Assembly (NCBI RefSeq): GCF_900637395.1 | Contig: NZ_LR134372.1 | Span: 1,302,001-1,366,000 of the forward strand | From: Campylobacter upsaliensis | Lineage (GTDB): Bacteria; Campylobacterota; Campylobacteria; Campylobacterales; Campylobacteraceae | Length of the DNA stretch: 64,000 nt | Reading direction: 5' to 3' | Shown: positions 54,323 through 64,000 of the stretch, piece after piece | Numbering within the stretch: the stretch's first letter is position 1 | Layout of the letters: each line of letters opens with the position of its first letter | Translations under genes and position numbers: made by a program | Notes under the pieces: model-generated | What the model saw: only the letters and a program-made list of their open reading frames with translations | What the model was told of the DNA's origin: nothing | Databases searched by the model: none

Positions 54323-55638
54323 AAAATATACCTCGCTAAATCTTTATTTTCTACAATAGAGCTTAATTTTTCTTCAACCATCTTTTTATCCACAATGAAG
54401 CTTTTACCAGCATACTCATCAGCCTCAAAACTTAAGTCCTCAAGTAATTTTTCTATTACCGTATGCAGTCTTCTAGCACCTATATCTTGCATTTCTTCAT
54501 TGGCTCTTGAAGCGATTTTAGCGATCTCTCTTATAGCCTCATCGTCAAATTCTAAGCTTAAATCCTCCGTTTTTAAAAGCTCTACATATTGCTTTAAAAG
54601 GGAGTTTTTAGGACGGGTTAAAATGGCATATAAAGCCTCATCATCAAGGCTATCAAGCTCCACTCTTAAAGGAAAGCGTCCTTGAAGTTCTGGGATTAAG
54701 TCGCTTGGTTTGCTAAGATGAAAAGCCCCCGCAGCGATGAAAAGAATATGATCGGTTTTTACAATTCCTAGCTTAGTTTGCACACTTGAGCCTTCTACTA
54801 TGGGAAGTAAGTCCCTTTGAACGCCCTCTTTACTAGGGTCTTGACGATTAGAATTTCCGCTTGAAACGGCGATTTTATCTATCTCATCGATAAAGATAAT
54901 CCCCTCATTTTCCACACGCCTTAAAGCCTCACTTTTAATGTTTTCTGTGTCTAAAATTTTATCACTTGCCTCGCTTTTAAGGGTATTTCTAGCGTCTTTG
55001 ATTTTCATCTCTTTTTTGACTTTTTTACTGCCTACGCCTATGACTTTTACCATATCTTGCATTGCACTCATTTCAGGGGGGAGATTAGGATTAGTATCGA
55101 ACATATTTTGCGAAATTTCAAGCTCGATAACACTTTCATCTAAGTCCCCATTTTTAAGCTTTGTTCGCATTTTTTCAAGGCTGTTTTGATACTCTTCTTG
55201 TTTTTCCTCACTCACGCCTTTAGGAAGAGGCGGTAAAAGCTTTTCTAAAATTTTATCTTCAATATAAGCTTCGATTTTATCTTGATTTTTCTCTCTTTGC
55301 TCGTTTTTGACTAAATTTAAAGCCGCATTTGCTAGGTCTCTTACCATACTTTCGACATCACGCCCTACAAAGCCCACTTCTGTATATTTACTCGCTTCGA
55401 TTTTGATGAAGGGAAAGCCCATCATCTTAGCTAAACGCCTCGCGATCTCCGTTTTACCCACGCCCGTTGAGCCTATCATTAAAATATTTTTAGGCATAAT
55501 GTCATCTTGAAGTTCGGGGCTTAGTCTCATTCTGCGGTAGCGGTTTCTTAGGGCTATGGCGATGATTTTTTTCGCCTTTTTCTGCCCTATGACATAATCA
55601 TCTAAAAATTTAACAATTTCTTTAGGGGTTAAATTCAT
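54319..55638 (-). CDS. hslU: HslU, ATPase of the HslUV protease
   Basis: 439 residues, AAA+ unfoldase. Walker [10 protein letters not shown] (about 55-63), pore loop [14 protein letters not shown], Walker [10 protein letters not shown], sensor region [15 protein letters not shown], and a C-terminal LARYIL tail that docks into HslV. ATGA-type overlap with hslV. Confidence 0.97.
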   Translation of the reverse strand: MNLTPKEIVKFLDDYVIGQKKAKKIIAIALRNRYRRMRLSPELQDDIMPKNILMIGSTGVGKTEIARRLAKMMGFPFIKIEASKYTEVGFVGRDVESMVRDLANAALNLVKNEQREKNQDKIEAYIEDKILEKLLPPLPKGVSEEKQEEYQNSLEKMRTKLKNGDLDESVIELEISQNMFDTNPNLPPEMSAMQDMVKVIGVGSKKVKKEMKIKDARNTLKSEASDKILDTENIKSEALRRVENEGIIFIDEIDKIAVSSGNSNRQDPSKEGVQRDLLPIVEGSSVQTKLGIVKTDHILFIAAGAFHLSKPSDLIPELQGRFPLRVELDSLDDEALYAILTRPKNSLLKQYVELLKTEDLSLEFDDEAIREIAKIASRANEEMQDIGARRLHTVIEKLLEDLSFEADEYAGKSFIVDKKMVEEKLSSIVENKDLARYIL

Positions 55639-56180
55639 TTTTCATCCTCAATTACATAAGTTTTAATGTTTGTATTTGTATAAACACAAATTTCACCTGC
55701 GATTTGAAGGCTTGATTTGACAAGTTCTTCTTCGTCTAAATTTTGTGCGTGTTTTTTTAAAGCCCTTGCCGCTGAAAGTGCGTAATTTCCCCCACTTCCT
55801 ATGGCTGCAATTTGATTATCCTCAGGTTCTAAAACATCACCCGTGCCAGAAAGTAAAAAAATGTGCTTTCTATCAAGCACGAGCATCATAGCTTCAAGCT
55901 TTCTTAAATACTTATCCTTACGCCACTCTTTAGAAAAATCAATCGCCGCTTTAAGCAAGTCGCCCTTAGAGCTTTGGAGCAAATTTTCAAACATATCAAA
56001 GAGATTAAAGGCGTCCGCCGTGCTACCTGCAAAACCTGCCAAAACCTTGCCATTGTTTAATTTACGGATTTTGACGGCATTGCCTTTCATTACCGTATTC
56101 CCAAGGCTTACTTGTCCATCGCCACCGATGACGGATTTATTTTTACCCTTATAAGCTAATATCGTTGTAGCGTGAAACAT
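55635..56180 (-). CDS. hslV: HslV, proteolytic subunit of HslUV
   Basis: 181 residues. The catalytic N-terminal Thr is in [11 protein letters not shown]: the first four residues would be removed to expose Thr5, a short leader also found in Helicobacter Hsl[24 protein letters not shown] and [11 protein letters not shown] are family hallmarks. Overlaps rplI by one base. Confidence 0.96.
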   Translation of the reverse strand: MFHATTILAYKGKNKSVIGGDGQVSLGNTVMKGNAVKIRKLNNGKVLAGFAGSTADAFNLFDMFENLLQSSKGDLLKAAIDFSKEWRKDKYLRKLEAMMLVLDRKHIFLLSGTGDVLEPEDNQIAAIGSGGNYALSAARALKKHAQNLDEEELVKSSLQIAGEICVYTNTNIKTYVIEDEK

Positions 56181-56623
56181 TACTCCGCCTTAACTTCAAT
56201 TTTAAATTCCGCGTGGATAGCGTGTCCTAGCTTTACGCTTATGTTGTGAATACCTAGCGTTTTAATCATTTCACATTCTAGGCTTTTTTTATCTAGCTCT
56301 ATATTTTTTTGCTCTTTTAAAGCAAGAGCAATGTCCTCTTTCGTAACCCCGCCAAATAAAGACCCATTTGCCCCCACAGGTTTTGAAATTTCAAGTGTGA
56401 TTTTAGAAAGCTCATTTTTAAGCTTTTCTAAATTCGCAAGCTCAAAACGCAAATTTTCCGCTTCTTTTTTCTTATCGCTTTCATATTTTCTTAAAACTTC
56501 ATTTGTAGCGGCTTTAGCAAAACCTTTAGCGATGAGAAAATTCTGCCCATAGCCGTCCTTGACTTCCTTGACCTCTCCAGCCTTACCTAAACTTTTAACA
56601 TCTTTGATTAATAATACCTTCAT
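56180..56623 (-). CDS. rplI: 50S ribosomal protein L9
   Basis: 147 residues ([31 protein letters not shown]). I use ATG 56623 with AAGGA seven bases upstream; a GTG directly before it is possible. First gene of the rplI-hslV-hslU-era cluster. Confidence 0.96.
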   Translation of the reverse strand: MKVLLIKDVKSLGKAGEVKEVKDGYGQNFLIAKGFAKAATNEVLRKYESDKKKEAENLRFELANLEKLKNELSKITLEISKPVGANGSLFGGVTKEDIALALKEQKNIELDKKSLECEMIKTLGIHNISVKLGHAIHAEFKIEVKAE

Positions 56624-56677
56624 CACTTTTCCTTAACAAATAAATGAATTTTAACGCAAATTTATAAACAACTTTAA

Positions 56678-57735
<1,058 letters not shown>

Positions 57736-57736
<1 letters not shown>

Positions 57737-58860
57737 TGCTATCTTATTCTCATCAAAACATTACCCAAGATGATATTGAAGTCGTTGTAAGAGCCCTAAA
57801 AGAAGACTTTTTAACCTGCGGAGCTAAGGTAGAGGAATTTGAAAAAGCCTTAGCAAAATATGTAGGCGTAAAAGCCGCTTGTGTGGTAAATTCCGCCACT
57901 TCGGCACTGCATTTAGCCTATCTTGCTTTAAATGTTAAGGGCAAAATTGTTCTTACCACGCCTCTTACTTTCATCGCCACTTCCAATGCGGCTTTAATGG
58001 CAGGAGCTAAGGTGGAATTCATCGACATAGGCACGGACGGCAATATTGACGCTAAAAAGCTAAGAGCTAGGCTTGAAAAAGGAAGTGAAAATATCGCTGC
58101 TGTGGCGGTGGTGGATTTTGCAGGGCAAAGTGTAGAGATAGATGAAATTTCCGCACTTTGTGAGGAATTTAAACTCCCCTTGCTTGATGACGCTTCTCAC
58201 GCCTTAGGGGCGGAATTTCGCGGTAAAAAAGTCGGCTCTTTCGCAAGTTTGAGTGTGTTTTCCTTTCACCCTGTAAAGCCCATTACAACCTTTGAGGGCG
58301 GGGCTGTGGTGAGTGATGATGAGGAATTAATTGAGCATATTAAAAGGCTAAGAAGTCATAGCATTATAAAAAAAAGGCTGTGGGATAGCGATAGTTTCGA
58401 GCTTGGCTTTAATTACCGCTTAAGTGATGTCGCTTGTGCTTTAGGGATTAATCAGCTTAAAAAGCTTGATGTGAATTTAGCAAAAAGAGAGCAAATCGCC
58501 GCTTTTTACGATAAGGAATTTGAGAAAAATCCCTATTTCTCCACGCTTAAAATCCCTGCTTATAAAAAAAGCTCAAGACATCTTTATCCTATACTTTTAT
58601 ATCCTGAGTTTTGGTGTCAAAAAGAAGAGATTTTTAAAGCACTTTTAAAGCGTGAAATAGGCGTTCAAGTGCATTATAAACCTACTTATGAATTTAGTTT
58701 TTATAAAAAAGAGCTTCCAAATTTACGCCTTGAAAATGCGGATAATTTTTATAAAGCCGAGCTTTCTATTCCTTGTCATCAAGAAATGAGTTTAGAACAA
58801 GCAAAATTCGTCAAAGAAAGCCTTTTTGAAGTGCTTGAAAATGGGGGATATTGTGGATAG
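57736..58860 (+). CDS. pseC: PLP-dependent UDP-4-keto-sugar aminotransferase, pseudaminic acid step 2
   Basis: 374 residues, DegT/DnrJ/EryC1 family. PLP lysine Lys181 in SFHPVKPITTFEGG; substrate-loop NSATSALHLAYLAL near residue 52. Converts the PseB product to the 4-amino-4,6-dideoxy-L-altrose form. Same order as Cj1293-Cj1294. Overlaps the next gene by a few bases. Confidence 0.95.
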
Positions 58861-60193
58861 TTTAGATTTTCGCTCCGCCTCCTTTTCAAAGACTTCAAAG
58901 GCTCTTTATGCCTTAGCTACAAGACTTTTTCCAATATGGCGTTCTATCACAGGTGAGGGTTTTAGGGCTAGTCTTGAAATTTTAAAAAAAGAATTTGAAA
59001 ACACGGGGGGGGGGGGGGGGGTAAGCCCATTTCAAATTCACGCCCTAGCCTCTGGAAGTAAAGTTTTTGACTGGACTATCCCGCCTGAGTGGAGCGTAAA
59101 AGACGCTTATATCATCACGCCACAAAATGAAAAAATTTGTGATTTTAAAAAACATAATCTTCATCTTTTAAATTACTCCACCCCCATAAATACAGAACTA
59201 GATTTTGAAGAGCTTGATAAACATCTTTATTCCTTAAAAGAGCTTCCAGATGCTATCCCTTATGTAACGAGTTATTATAAAAGGCGTTGGGGCTTTTGCC
59301 TATCTCATCATCAAAGATTAAAGCTTAGCAAGGGAAAATACCGCGTTTTTATAGATTCTAAGCACGATGAAAACGGAGTTTTAAATTATGCGGATATTGT
59401 GATACCAAGCACCACAGGCTTAAAAGATGAAATTCTCATCTCCACCTATCTTTGCCACCCATCTATGGCAAATAATGAATTAAGCGGTCCTTGCGTAGCT
59501 ATCTTTTTAGCAAAATGGCTTCACACGCTAAACACTCGCAAATACAATTACCGCTTTGTTTTCGTGCCTGAAACCATAGGAAGTATAGCTTATTTATCGA
59601 AACATTTAAAGCATTTACAAAAGCACACAAAAGCAGGTTTTGTTCTAAGCTGTGTGGGCGATGAAAAAAATTATTCACTAATTCACAGCCCAAAAGCTAA
59701 TACTTTAAGCGATAAAGTCGCCTTTCATACCCTTAAAAACAAGAAAAATTTTAAAGAATTTAGCTTTTTATATCGCGGCAGTGATGAGAGGCAGTATTGT
59801 AGTGCTTTAGTAAATTTACCTGTGGTTTGCGTGTGTAGGACGCGTTTTGGGGACTTTAAGGAGTATCATACGAGCTTAGATGATTTAAACTTTATCACGC
59901 CTAAAGGTTTGGGTGGGGCTTTAAGGGCTATGCAGGAGATGATTTTAAATTTAGAAAATAACGCTACTTACAAAAGCACCATTTTTTGTGAGCCAAATTT
60001 GGGTAAAAGAGGGCTTTATCCAACACTTAATCTACGCAATCAGCCTCCACAAATTTCCACCTTTTTAGCCCTTTGTGATGGTGAAAATGATGTTTTAGAC
60101 ATTGCACAGATGATGGATTTGCAAGGCTATGAGCTAGAAAATATCATTAAGGATTTACTAAAATACAATTTAATCAAAAGGATAAAGCCGTGA
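58853..60193 (+). CDS. Peptidase-like (DUF4910/DUF2172) flagellin-glycan decoration gene, phase ON
   Basis: About 446 residues with a poly-G tract in the coding region (residues about 51-56, KEFENTGGGGGVSPFQ). The tract is in frame, so the gene is ON. Family features: WTIPPEWSVKDAYI, HDENGVLNYADIVIPSTTG, STYLCHPSMANNELSGPCV and a C-terminal winged-helix-like region, as in Cj1295-type zinc aminopeptidase homologues that affect pseudaminic acid derivatives on flagellin. Start is uncertain: GTG 58853 has GGGGGA five bases before it; ATG 58826 would lie inside pseC. The downstream gene is coupled. Confidence 0.8.
   Translation: MDSLDFRSASFSKTSKALYALATRLFPIWRSITGEGFRASLEILKKEFENTGGGGGVSPFQIHALASGSKVFDWTIPPEWSVKDAYIITPQNEKICDFKKHNLHLLNYSTPINTELDFEELDKHLYSLKELPDAIPYVTSYYKRRWGFCLSHHQRLKLSKGKYRVFIDSKHDENGVLNYADIVIPSTTGLKDEILISTYLCHPSMANNELSGPCVAIFLAKWLHTLNTRKYNYRFVFVPETIGSIAYLSKHLKHLQKHTKAGFVLSCVGDEKNYSLIHSPKANTLSDKVAFHTLKNKKNFKEFSFLYRGSDERQYCSALVNLPVVCVCRTRFGDFKEYHTSLDDLNFITPKGLGGALRAMQEMILNLENNATYKSTIFCEPNLGKRGLYPTLNLRNQPPQISTFLALCDGENDVLDIAQMMDLQGYELENIIKDLLKYNLIKRIKP
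59005..59021 (+). repeat. G17 phase-variation tract
   Basis: Seventeen G inside the peptidase-like gene; length gives an open frame. One-base changes would truncate the protein soon after. Confidence 0.95.
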
Positions 60194-60966
60194 ATTTTTT
60201 ACAAGCTAAAGATAAAATTTATAGCAAAAAAGATTTTTACGAAGCACTAAAGAGTGTAGGGATAGGGCGTGGGGACTGCATTTGTGTGCATACAGAGCTT
60301 TTTAATTTAGGCATAGCTTTGGTGGGGCGTGAGGAATTTTTGGGCATTTTACTGGAAGTTTTTAAAGAACTTTTAGGAGAAAATGGCACACTCATTATGC
60401 CAACTTTCACTTATGATTTTTGCAACGGCAGAGATTTTGATAAAAAAAATCACAAAAGCACTATGGGCGTTTTGACAGAGTTTTTTAGATTGCAAGAGGG
60501 TGTTTTACGCAGTGATGACCCTATTTATTCTTTTGCGATTTGGGGAAAGGATAAGGGGGATTTTTTAAGCCCAACGCCTACTTGCTTTAGCGAAAACTGC
60601 GTTTATGACATCTTGGCTAAAAAAGACGGCAAAATCGTGCTTTTAGGCACGGATATTGTGGGCTATACCTTTACGCATTTTATTGAAGAAAGGGCAAGGG
60701 TGAGTTACCGCTATTATAAAGAATTTAGCGGGAAAATCATCGATGAAAGGGGCTTAGTGCGTGAGAAAAGCATACAATTTTATGTAAGAGCTTTGAGGCA
60801 AGAAAAAAGTATTTTTTCTGTGCCAAAACAAGTTGATATTTTAAAAGCAAATCATAATTTTAGGCGTGAAAGCTTTGCAAATGCTTGTATAGTCAGCATA
60901 AAAGCAAAAGCCTATTTGAAGGATACTTTAAGCATTTTAGCTCAAGATGAAAAAGCCCTTTTGTAA
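60190..60966 (+). CDS. AAC(3)-like acetyltransferase of the glycan locus
   Basis: 258 residues of the aminoglycoside 3-N-acetyltransferase-like (antibiotic_NAT) fold: GDCICVHTELFNLGIALVG, LIMPTFTYDF, LRSDDPIYSFAIWG, LLGTDIVGYTFTHFIEERA. In flagellar loci such proteins (Cj1296/Cj1297, split in 11168 as I recall) probably transfer acyl groups to sugar amines, not to drugs. GTG start, GTGA overlap with the upstream stop. Intact single frame here. Confidence 0.8.
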   Translation: MNFLQAKDKIYSKKDFYEALKSVGIGRGDCICVHTELFNLGIALVGREEFLGILLEVFKELLGENGTLIMPTFTYDFCNGRDFDKKNHKSTMGVLTEFFRLQEGVLRSDDPIYSFAIWGKDKGDFLSPTPTCFSENCVYDILAKKDGKIVLLGTDIVGYTFTHFIEERARVSYRYYKEFSGKIIDERGLVREKSIQFYVRALRQEKSIFSVPKQVDILKANHNFRRESFANACIVSIKAKAYLKDTLSILAQDEKALL

Positions 60967-60970
60967 CGCT

Positions 60971-62243
60971 TTAAGCATCTTCTATCTTTGAAATTTCTAG
61001 GTGCATTTTAGCGTTTTTTTGCGAAAAATGATAAAGCAAATCATCACTTGGATAGCTTATGCTTTTGTTTTTACAAGGGGGTTTTGGGTGGGAGAAAATT
61101 TGGGTGAGCATTGGGGGAAGTTCTTTATTGATGAGAGATTTTATAGACATATCTAAGCCGTGTTCTAAACTTTTAATAAATTTGCCATCGATTTGACTTT
61201 CCTTTTTTATTAAATTTAATTTTGCCTTAAAACCTAGCTTTTCATAAAGGGCGTAAAGCTCTTGTTTTTCATCAGGCGGAGCGATGTCCTTATCCTGTAT
61301 GGAGTGATAACTTACATAAATGGGTTGGGGATAATTAGCCTGAATAGCAAGATGTTCCGGCTCTAGGATATAGCGAATTTTTCTTCTTGCAGGGGAGAAA
61401 AAATTAGGCGAATACCGATTAGAAGTCCAAAAGGTTTTATCAAAACAATGTAGATTAATCTCCTTATAAGCCGTGCCTACGGATATATGCTCCATATAAT
61501 CAATTTCTTTACCAAAGCCTATAAAACGCCAAGGAAATTTCGCATAACCTGAATTATCTATGACCCCATCTATCGCCCAAGGAGCGATTTTGCTTACTAA
61601 ATGTGCTAAGTAGCCTCCGTGAGATGAGCCGATTAAAACAACTGGTAAATTTTTGACATTTTTACCCCCCCCCCCCCCCCCCTGTATTAAAAGGTGGATT
61701 TTTCTGCACATAAAAAAGAGCGTTTAAAATGTCAAGGGCGGACATAATGCCAAAATTATTATATTCATTTCTCGCAGGTTTTAGAGTGGCTGTAAGTGTG
61801 GGGTGAAAGCTATCATTAAGTCTTTTTTGCTGCTTAAGTTTAAGAATTTGTGCGTTGATGAGTTCTAAAAGTGCGGTAAGGGCTTCTTTGGAATTAATGG
61901 AGTCTAAAGGAGGCGTTTTAAAATGGATATTTTTACAAAACTCATCTATAATCATTTTATCGATTTCATCTAAGAAAAAATCTACTCCAGTAAGAGAGCG
62001 ATTACCTATGCAGTGGTAATTCACGCTCACAACAGCTGCTTCAAATTCGTTTGCTACAAACCCAGCTAAATGCTCCCTATAATTCTCATCAGCATCCGCA
62101 CCAAGCCCGGGAATGATGAAGATAAGGGCTTTAATTTCTTTTTCATCATCATAACAAAGCCTAAATTCCAGCTTACTTTCCCTCTTAATCCCAAGCTCTA
62201 CATCATCACAGCTTTTAATCTTATAAGTTTTATCTACAAGCAT
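60971..62243 (-). pseudogene. DUF2920 alpha/beta-hydrolase-like protein, phase-variable, OFF as sequenced
   Basis: One gene split by a C18 tract. The upstream half (62243 to 61662) begins MLVDKTYKIKSCDDVELG and has FIIPGLGADADENYREHLAG, then stops right after the glycine run. The downstream half carries the nucleophile elbow VLIGSSHGGYLAHLVSK. With 17 or 20 G the halves join to a 423-residue protein. It belongs to the family of paralogues in C. jejuni flagellar-modification regions (Cj1305/Cj1306/Cj1310 group). Biochemical role unknown; a hydrolase or acyltransferase is plausible. Reverse-oriented between two forward glycan genes. Confidence 0.82.
61665..61682 (-). repeat. G18 phase-variation tract in the DUF2920 gene
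   Basis: C18 forward, G18 in sense, between ACA and TAAAAATGTC. At 18 the frame ends in TAA immediately; 17 or 20 is ON. Confidence 0.95.
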
Positions 62244-62306
62244 TTTTTGCCTTTTGTTTTGAAATTTAGATTATTATACAAAAAAAACGATGAAAGGCTA
62301 GAAAAG

Positions 62307-63800
62307 ATGATATGTCATATTGATGACTTTTTACAAAAAAGTGTGAAAAAATTCCCACAAAAAATGCTTTTTAAAGAAATGGGGGGAGTAAGTATCACTT
62401 ATAAAGAATTTGATGATTTAAGTCAAAAAGTTGCAACTAAGCTTTTAAACACCTTAGCAAAAGAGCCTATTCAAAGTCCTATTTTAATCATCTTACCTAA
62501 AAGCATTAACACGCTTATTAGTTTTTTTGGCGTGGCAAAGAGTGGGAATTTTTATACACTCTTAGATGAAAAAATGCCCCTTGAAAGAATAGAAAAAATC
62601 ATTAGTGTTTTAAAACCTAAGGCTTTCATCACTTCAAAAAGTTTAAATTACAAGCTTGATTTACCTACACTTTATACAGAAGATTTTGAAAGCTATGAAA
62701 GAGATGAAGAAGCTTTAACAAAGGCTAGATTAAGACATATTGATACAAATTTACTTTATGTCTTTTTTACAAGTGGTAGCACAGGGCTACCTAAGGGAGT
62801 AAGCATAAGTCATAAAAGTGTGATTGATTATGCTTTTTGGGTGAGTGAGGAATTTGAGTTTAGCGAAAGCTCAAATTTGGCTAACCAAGCCCCACTTTAT
62901 TTTGACAATTCTATCCTTGATATTTTCCCTACTATTAAGGAGGGTGGCTCTGTGCATTTAGTGCCAAATTCACTTTTTGCCTTTCCGCTTAAGGTGCTTG
63001 AATACCTAGAAAATGAGGGGGTTAATACCATTTTTTGGGTGCCTTCAGTGCTAATTTATTTTGCAAATACACAGGCTTTAGAAAAATTTACACTCAAAAA
63101 GCTTAAAAAAGTGCTTTTTTGCGGAGAAATTATGCCTAATAAACAGCTTAATTACTGGAGAGCAAAGCTTCCAAACACCCTCTTTGCTAATCTTTATGGA
63201 CCAACTGAAATCACTGATGTGTGTTGTTTTTATAAGGTAGATAGAGAATTTAAAGATGAAGAGCTTTTACCTATAGGAAAGGCTTGTAAGAATACAGAAC
63301 TTTTAGTCTTTGATGAAAATAAAAATTTGATTAATGAAGTAGGTAAAAAGGGTGAGCTTTTCGTAAGAGGGACTAGCCTTTCTTTAGGTTATTATAATGA
63401 CACAGAAAAAACAAAAGCAGCCTTTATACAAAATCCTTTGCATAATAATTATTTAGATTTACTTTATAAAACAGGAGATATTGTCGCTTATAATGAATTT
63501 GGGGAATTACTTTGCTATGGAAGACTTGATAATCAAATCAAATTTAAAGGACATAGAATTGAGCTTGGTGAGATAGAAGCAGTGTTAAATTCTCACGCAA
63601 AGATTAAAAATAGTGCTTGTATCTTTAAAGATGACAAACTCATCGCCTTTTATGAGAGTGATGAGGAGCTTGATTTAAAGGGCTTTTGTAAACAAAAACT
63701 CCCCCCTTATATGATAGCCTCAAGTTTTGTAAGGGTGGAAAAATTCGCCCTTAATGCAAACGGCAAGATAGATAGGAAGGTTTTGAGTGATAAAATTTGA
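62307..63800 (+). CDS. Stand-alone amino-acid adenylation enzyme
   Basis: 497 residues of the ANL superfamily. Core motifs: A3 FFTSGSTGLPKGVSISHKS, A4 YFDNSILDIFP (Asp that usually binds the amino group), A5 NLYGPTEITD, A7 YKTGDIVAY, A8 GRLDNQIKFKGHRIELGEIE and the A10 lysine NANGKIDRKVL. No carrier or condensation domain is attached. The start ATG 62307 (MICHIDDFLQ) has AAAGG upstream; a longer frame runs into the divergent gene. Equivalent to Cj1307, annotated in C. jejuni as an amino-acid activating enzyme followed by an acyl carrier protein. Likely activates an amino acid for decorating the flagellin sugar. Confidence 0.88.
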   Translation: MICHIDDFLQKSVKKFPQKMLFKEMGGVSITYKEFDDLSQKVATKLLNTLAKEPIQSPILIILPKSINTLISFFGVAKSGNFYTLLDEKMPLERIEKIISVLKPKAFITSKSLNYKLDLPTLYTEDFESYERDEEALTKARLRHIDTNLLYVFFTSGSTGLPKGVSISHKSVIDYAFWVSEEFEFSESSNLANQAPLYFDNSILDIFPTIKEGGSVHLVPNSLFAFPLKVLEYLENEGVNTIFWVPSVLIYFANTQALEKFTLKKLKKVLFCGEIMPNKQLNYWRAKLPNTLFANLYGPTEITDVCCFYKVDREFKDEELLPIGKACKNTELLVFDENKNLINEVGKKGELFVRGTSLSLGYYNDTEKTKAAFIQNPLHNNYLDLLYKTGDIVAYNEFGELLCYGRLDNQIKFKGHRIELGEIEAVLNSHAKIKNSACIFKDDKLIAFYESDEELDLKGFCKQKLPPYMIASSFVRVEKFALNANGKIDRKVLSDKI

Positions 63801-64000
63801 GAAGATTGTTTGTTTGGGAGAAGGCAAATTTGCCCTACAATGTCAAAAAATTGCTGAAAATTTTTTCGCTTGTCCCGTAGAACTCTTACAAAATGACAAT
63901 ATAAAAGAACTTGATGGCTTTTTTGCGAGCTTAAAAAACGCTCTTATTATATCTGCGAACAATACCTTTTATCTTTTTAAAAAGCCTTGTATTGCTAATA
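63787..64000 (+). CDS. Formyltransferase-like gene, N-terminal part (cut by window edge)
   Basis: Begins GTG 63787, overlapping the adenylation gene by 14 bases. The 71 visible residues read MIKFEKIVCLGEGKFALQCQ, then ...LIISANNTFYLFKKPCIAN. The GxGxFALxC opening and ISANNTF resemble the N-terminus of methionyl-tRNA-formyltransferase-like proteins that accompany adenylation enzymes. The catalytic Asn-His-Asp would lie beyond the window, so this is tentative. Frame is open to the end. Confidence 0.45.
   Translation, partial: MIKFEKIVCLGEGKFALQCQKIAENFFACPVELLQNDNIKELDGFFASLKNALIISANNTFYLFKKPCIAN

Noticed and set aside
60190-60966. Aminoglycoside-resistance acetyltransferase
   Set aside because: The fold is AAC(3)-like, but the operon context and Campylobacter homologues point to glycan modification; no evidence for drug resistance.
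60971-62243. Two separate hydrolase-related genes
   Set aside because: The two frames meet exactly at an 18-base homopolymer and together give one family-length protein.

Overview
The window is AT-rich chromosomal DNA from a Campylobacter species of the thermotolerant group. The evidence is the combination of an L-fucose/D-arabinose catabolic operon lying between rpoC and rpsL, pseB-pseC flagellin glycosylation genes, aminofutalosine-type menaquinone synthesis (mqnE), autotransporters, and long G:C homopolymer tracts at surface-structure genes. Many blocks match C. jejuni NCTC 11168 gene neighbourhoods as I remember them, but the blocks are joined differently. It is therefore probably a relative (upsaliensis/helveticus/lari-like) rather than C. 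jejuni itself; I cannot name the species. No rRNA, insertion sequence, prophage or CRISPR array was seen. No stretch over 300 bases lacks a gene; the longest gap is about 200 bases, between fumC and the second autotransporter.

Layout. 1-10516: NCS2 purine permease (cut by the window edge), subtilisin-like autotransporter protease, mqnE, a GlnD-like protein whose catalytic sites look lost, glmS, fumC. 10717-13110: a repeat-rich autotransporter with a G17 tract just before its start. 13249-16405: tRNA-Arg and the str operon (rpsL-rpsG-fusA). 16539-24459: the sugar-acid operon (dapA-type aldolase, two-subunit dehydratase, SDR dehydrogenase, FucP, lactonase, mutarotase, aldehyde dehydrogenase) with a divergent IclR regulator. 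24480-38242: rpoC, rpoB, rplL, rplJ, rplA, rplK, nusG, secE, tRNA-Trp, rpmG, tuf and four tRNAs. 38289-41185: a phase-OFF GT25 glycosyltransferase and an amino-acid ABC transporter. 41334-43731: folD, lepB and seven tRNAs in a partly duplicated array. 43736-51706: AsmA-like protein, mltG, an MFS carrier, and an aminopeptidase P/peptide transporter pair. 51813-56623: a GspL/GspM-like pair, era, hslU, hslV, rplI. 56738-64000: pseB, pseC and flagellin-glycan decoration genes, two with phase-variable tracts, ending in a stand-alone adenylation enzyme and a truncated formyltransferase-like gene.

How it works together. The sugar operon reads as a complete oxidative route: uptake by FucP, anomer conversion, oxidation to lactone, hydrolysis, dehydration, aldol cleavage and aldehyde oxidation. 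Four long G:C tracts sit at surface or glycan genes. As sequenced, the GT25 transferase and the DUF2920 hydrolase are OFF, the peptidase-like decoration gene is ON, and the autotransporter N-terminal extension is out of frame. The most unusual items are the degenerate GlnD, the tract-controlled alternative N-terminus of the autotransporter, the odd anticodon arm of one tRNA-Glu, the duplicated Lys-Val-Asp tRNA block, overlapping 5' ends of mltG and the AsmA-like gene, and the adenylation/formyltransferase pair in the glycan locus. Most other content is well-known Campylobacter biology.
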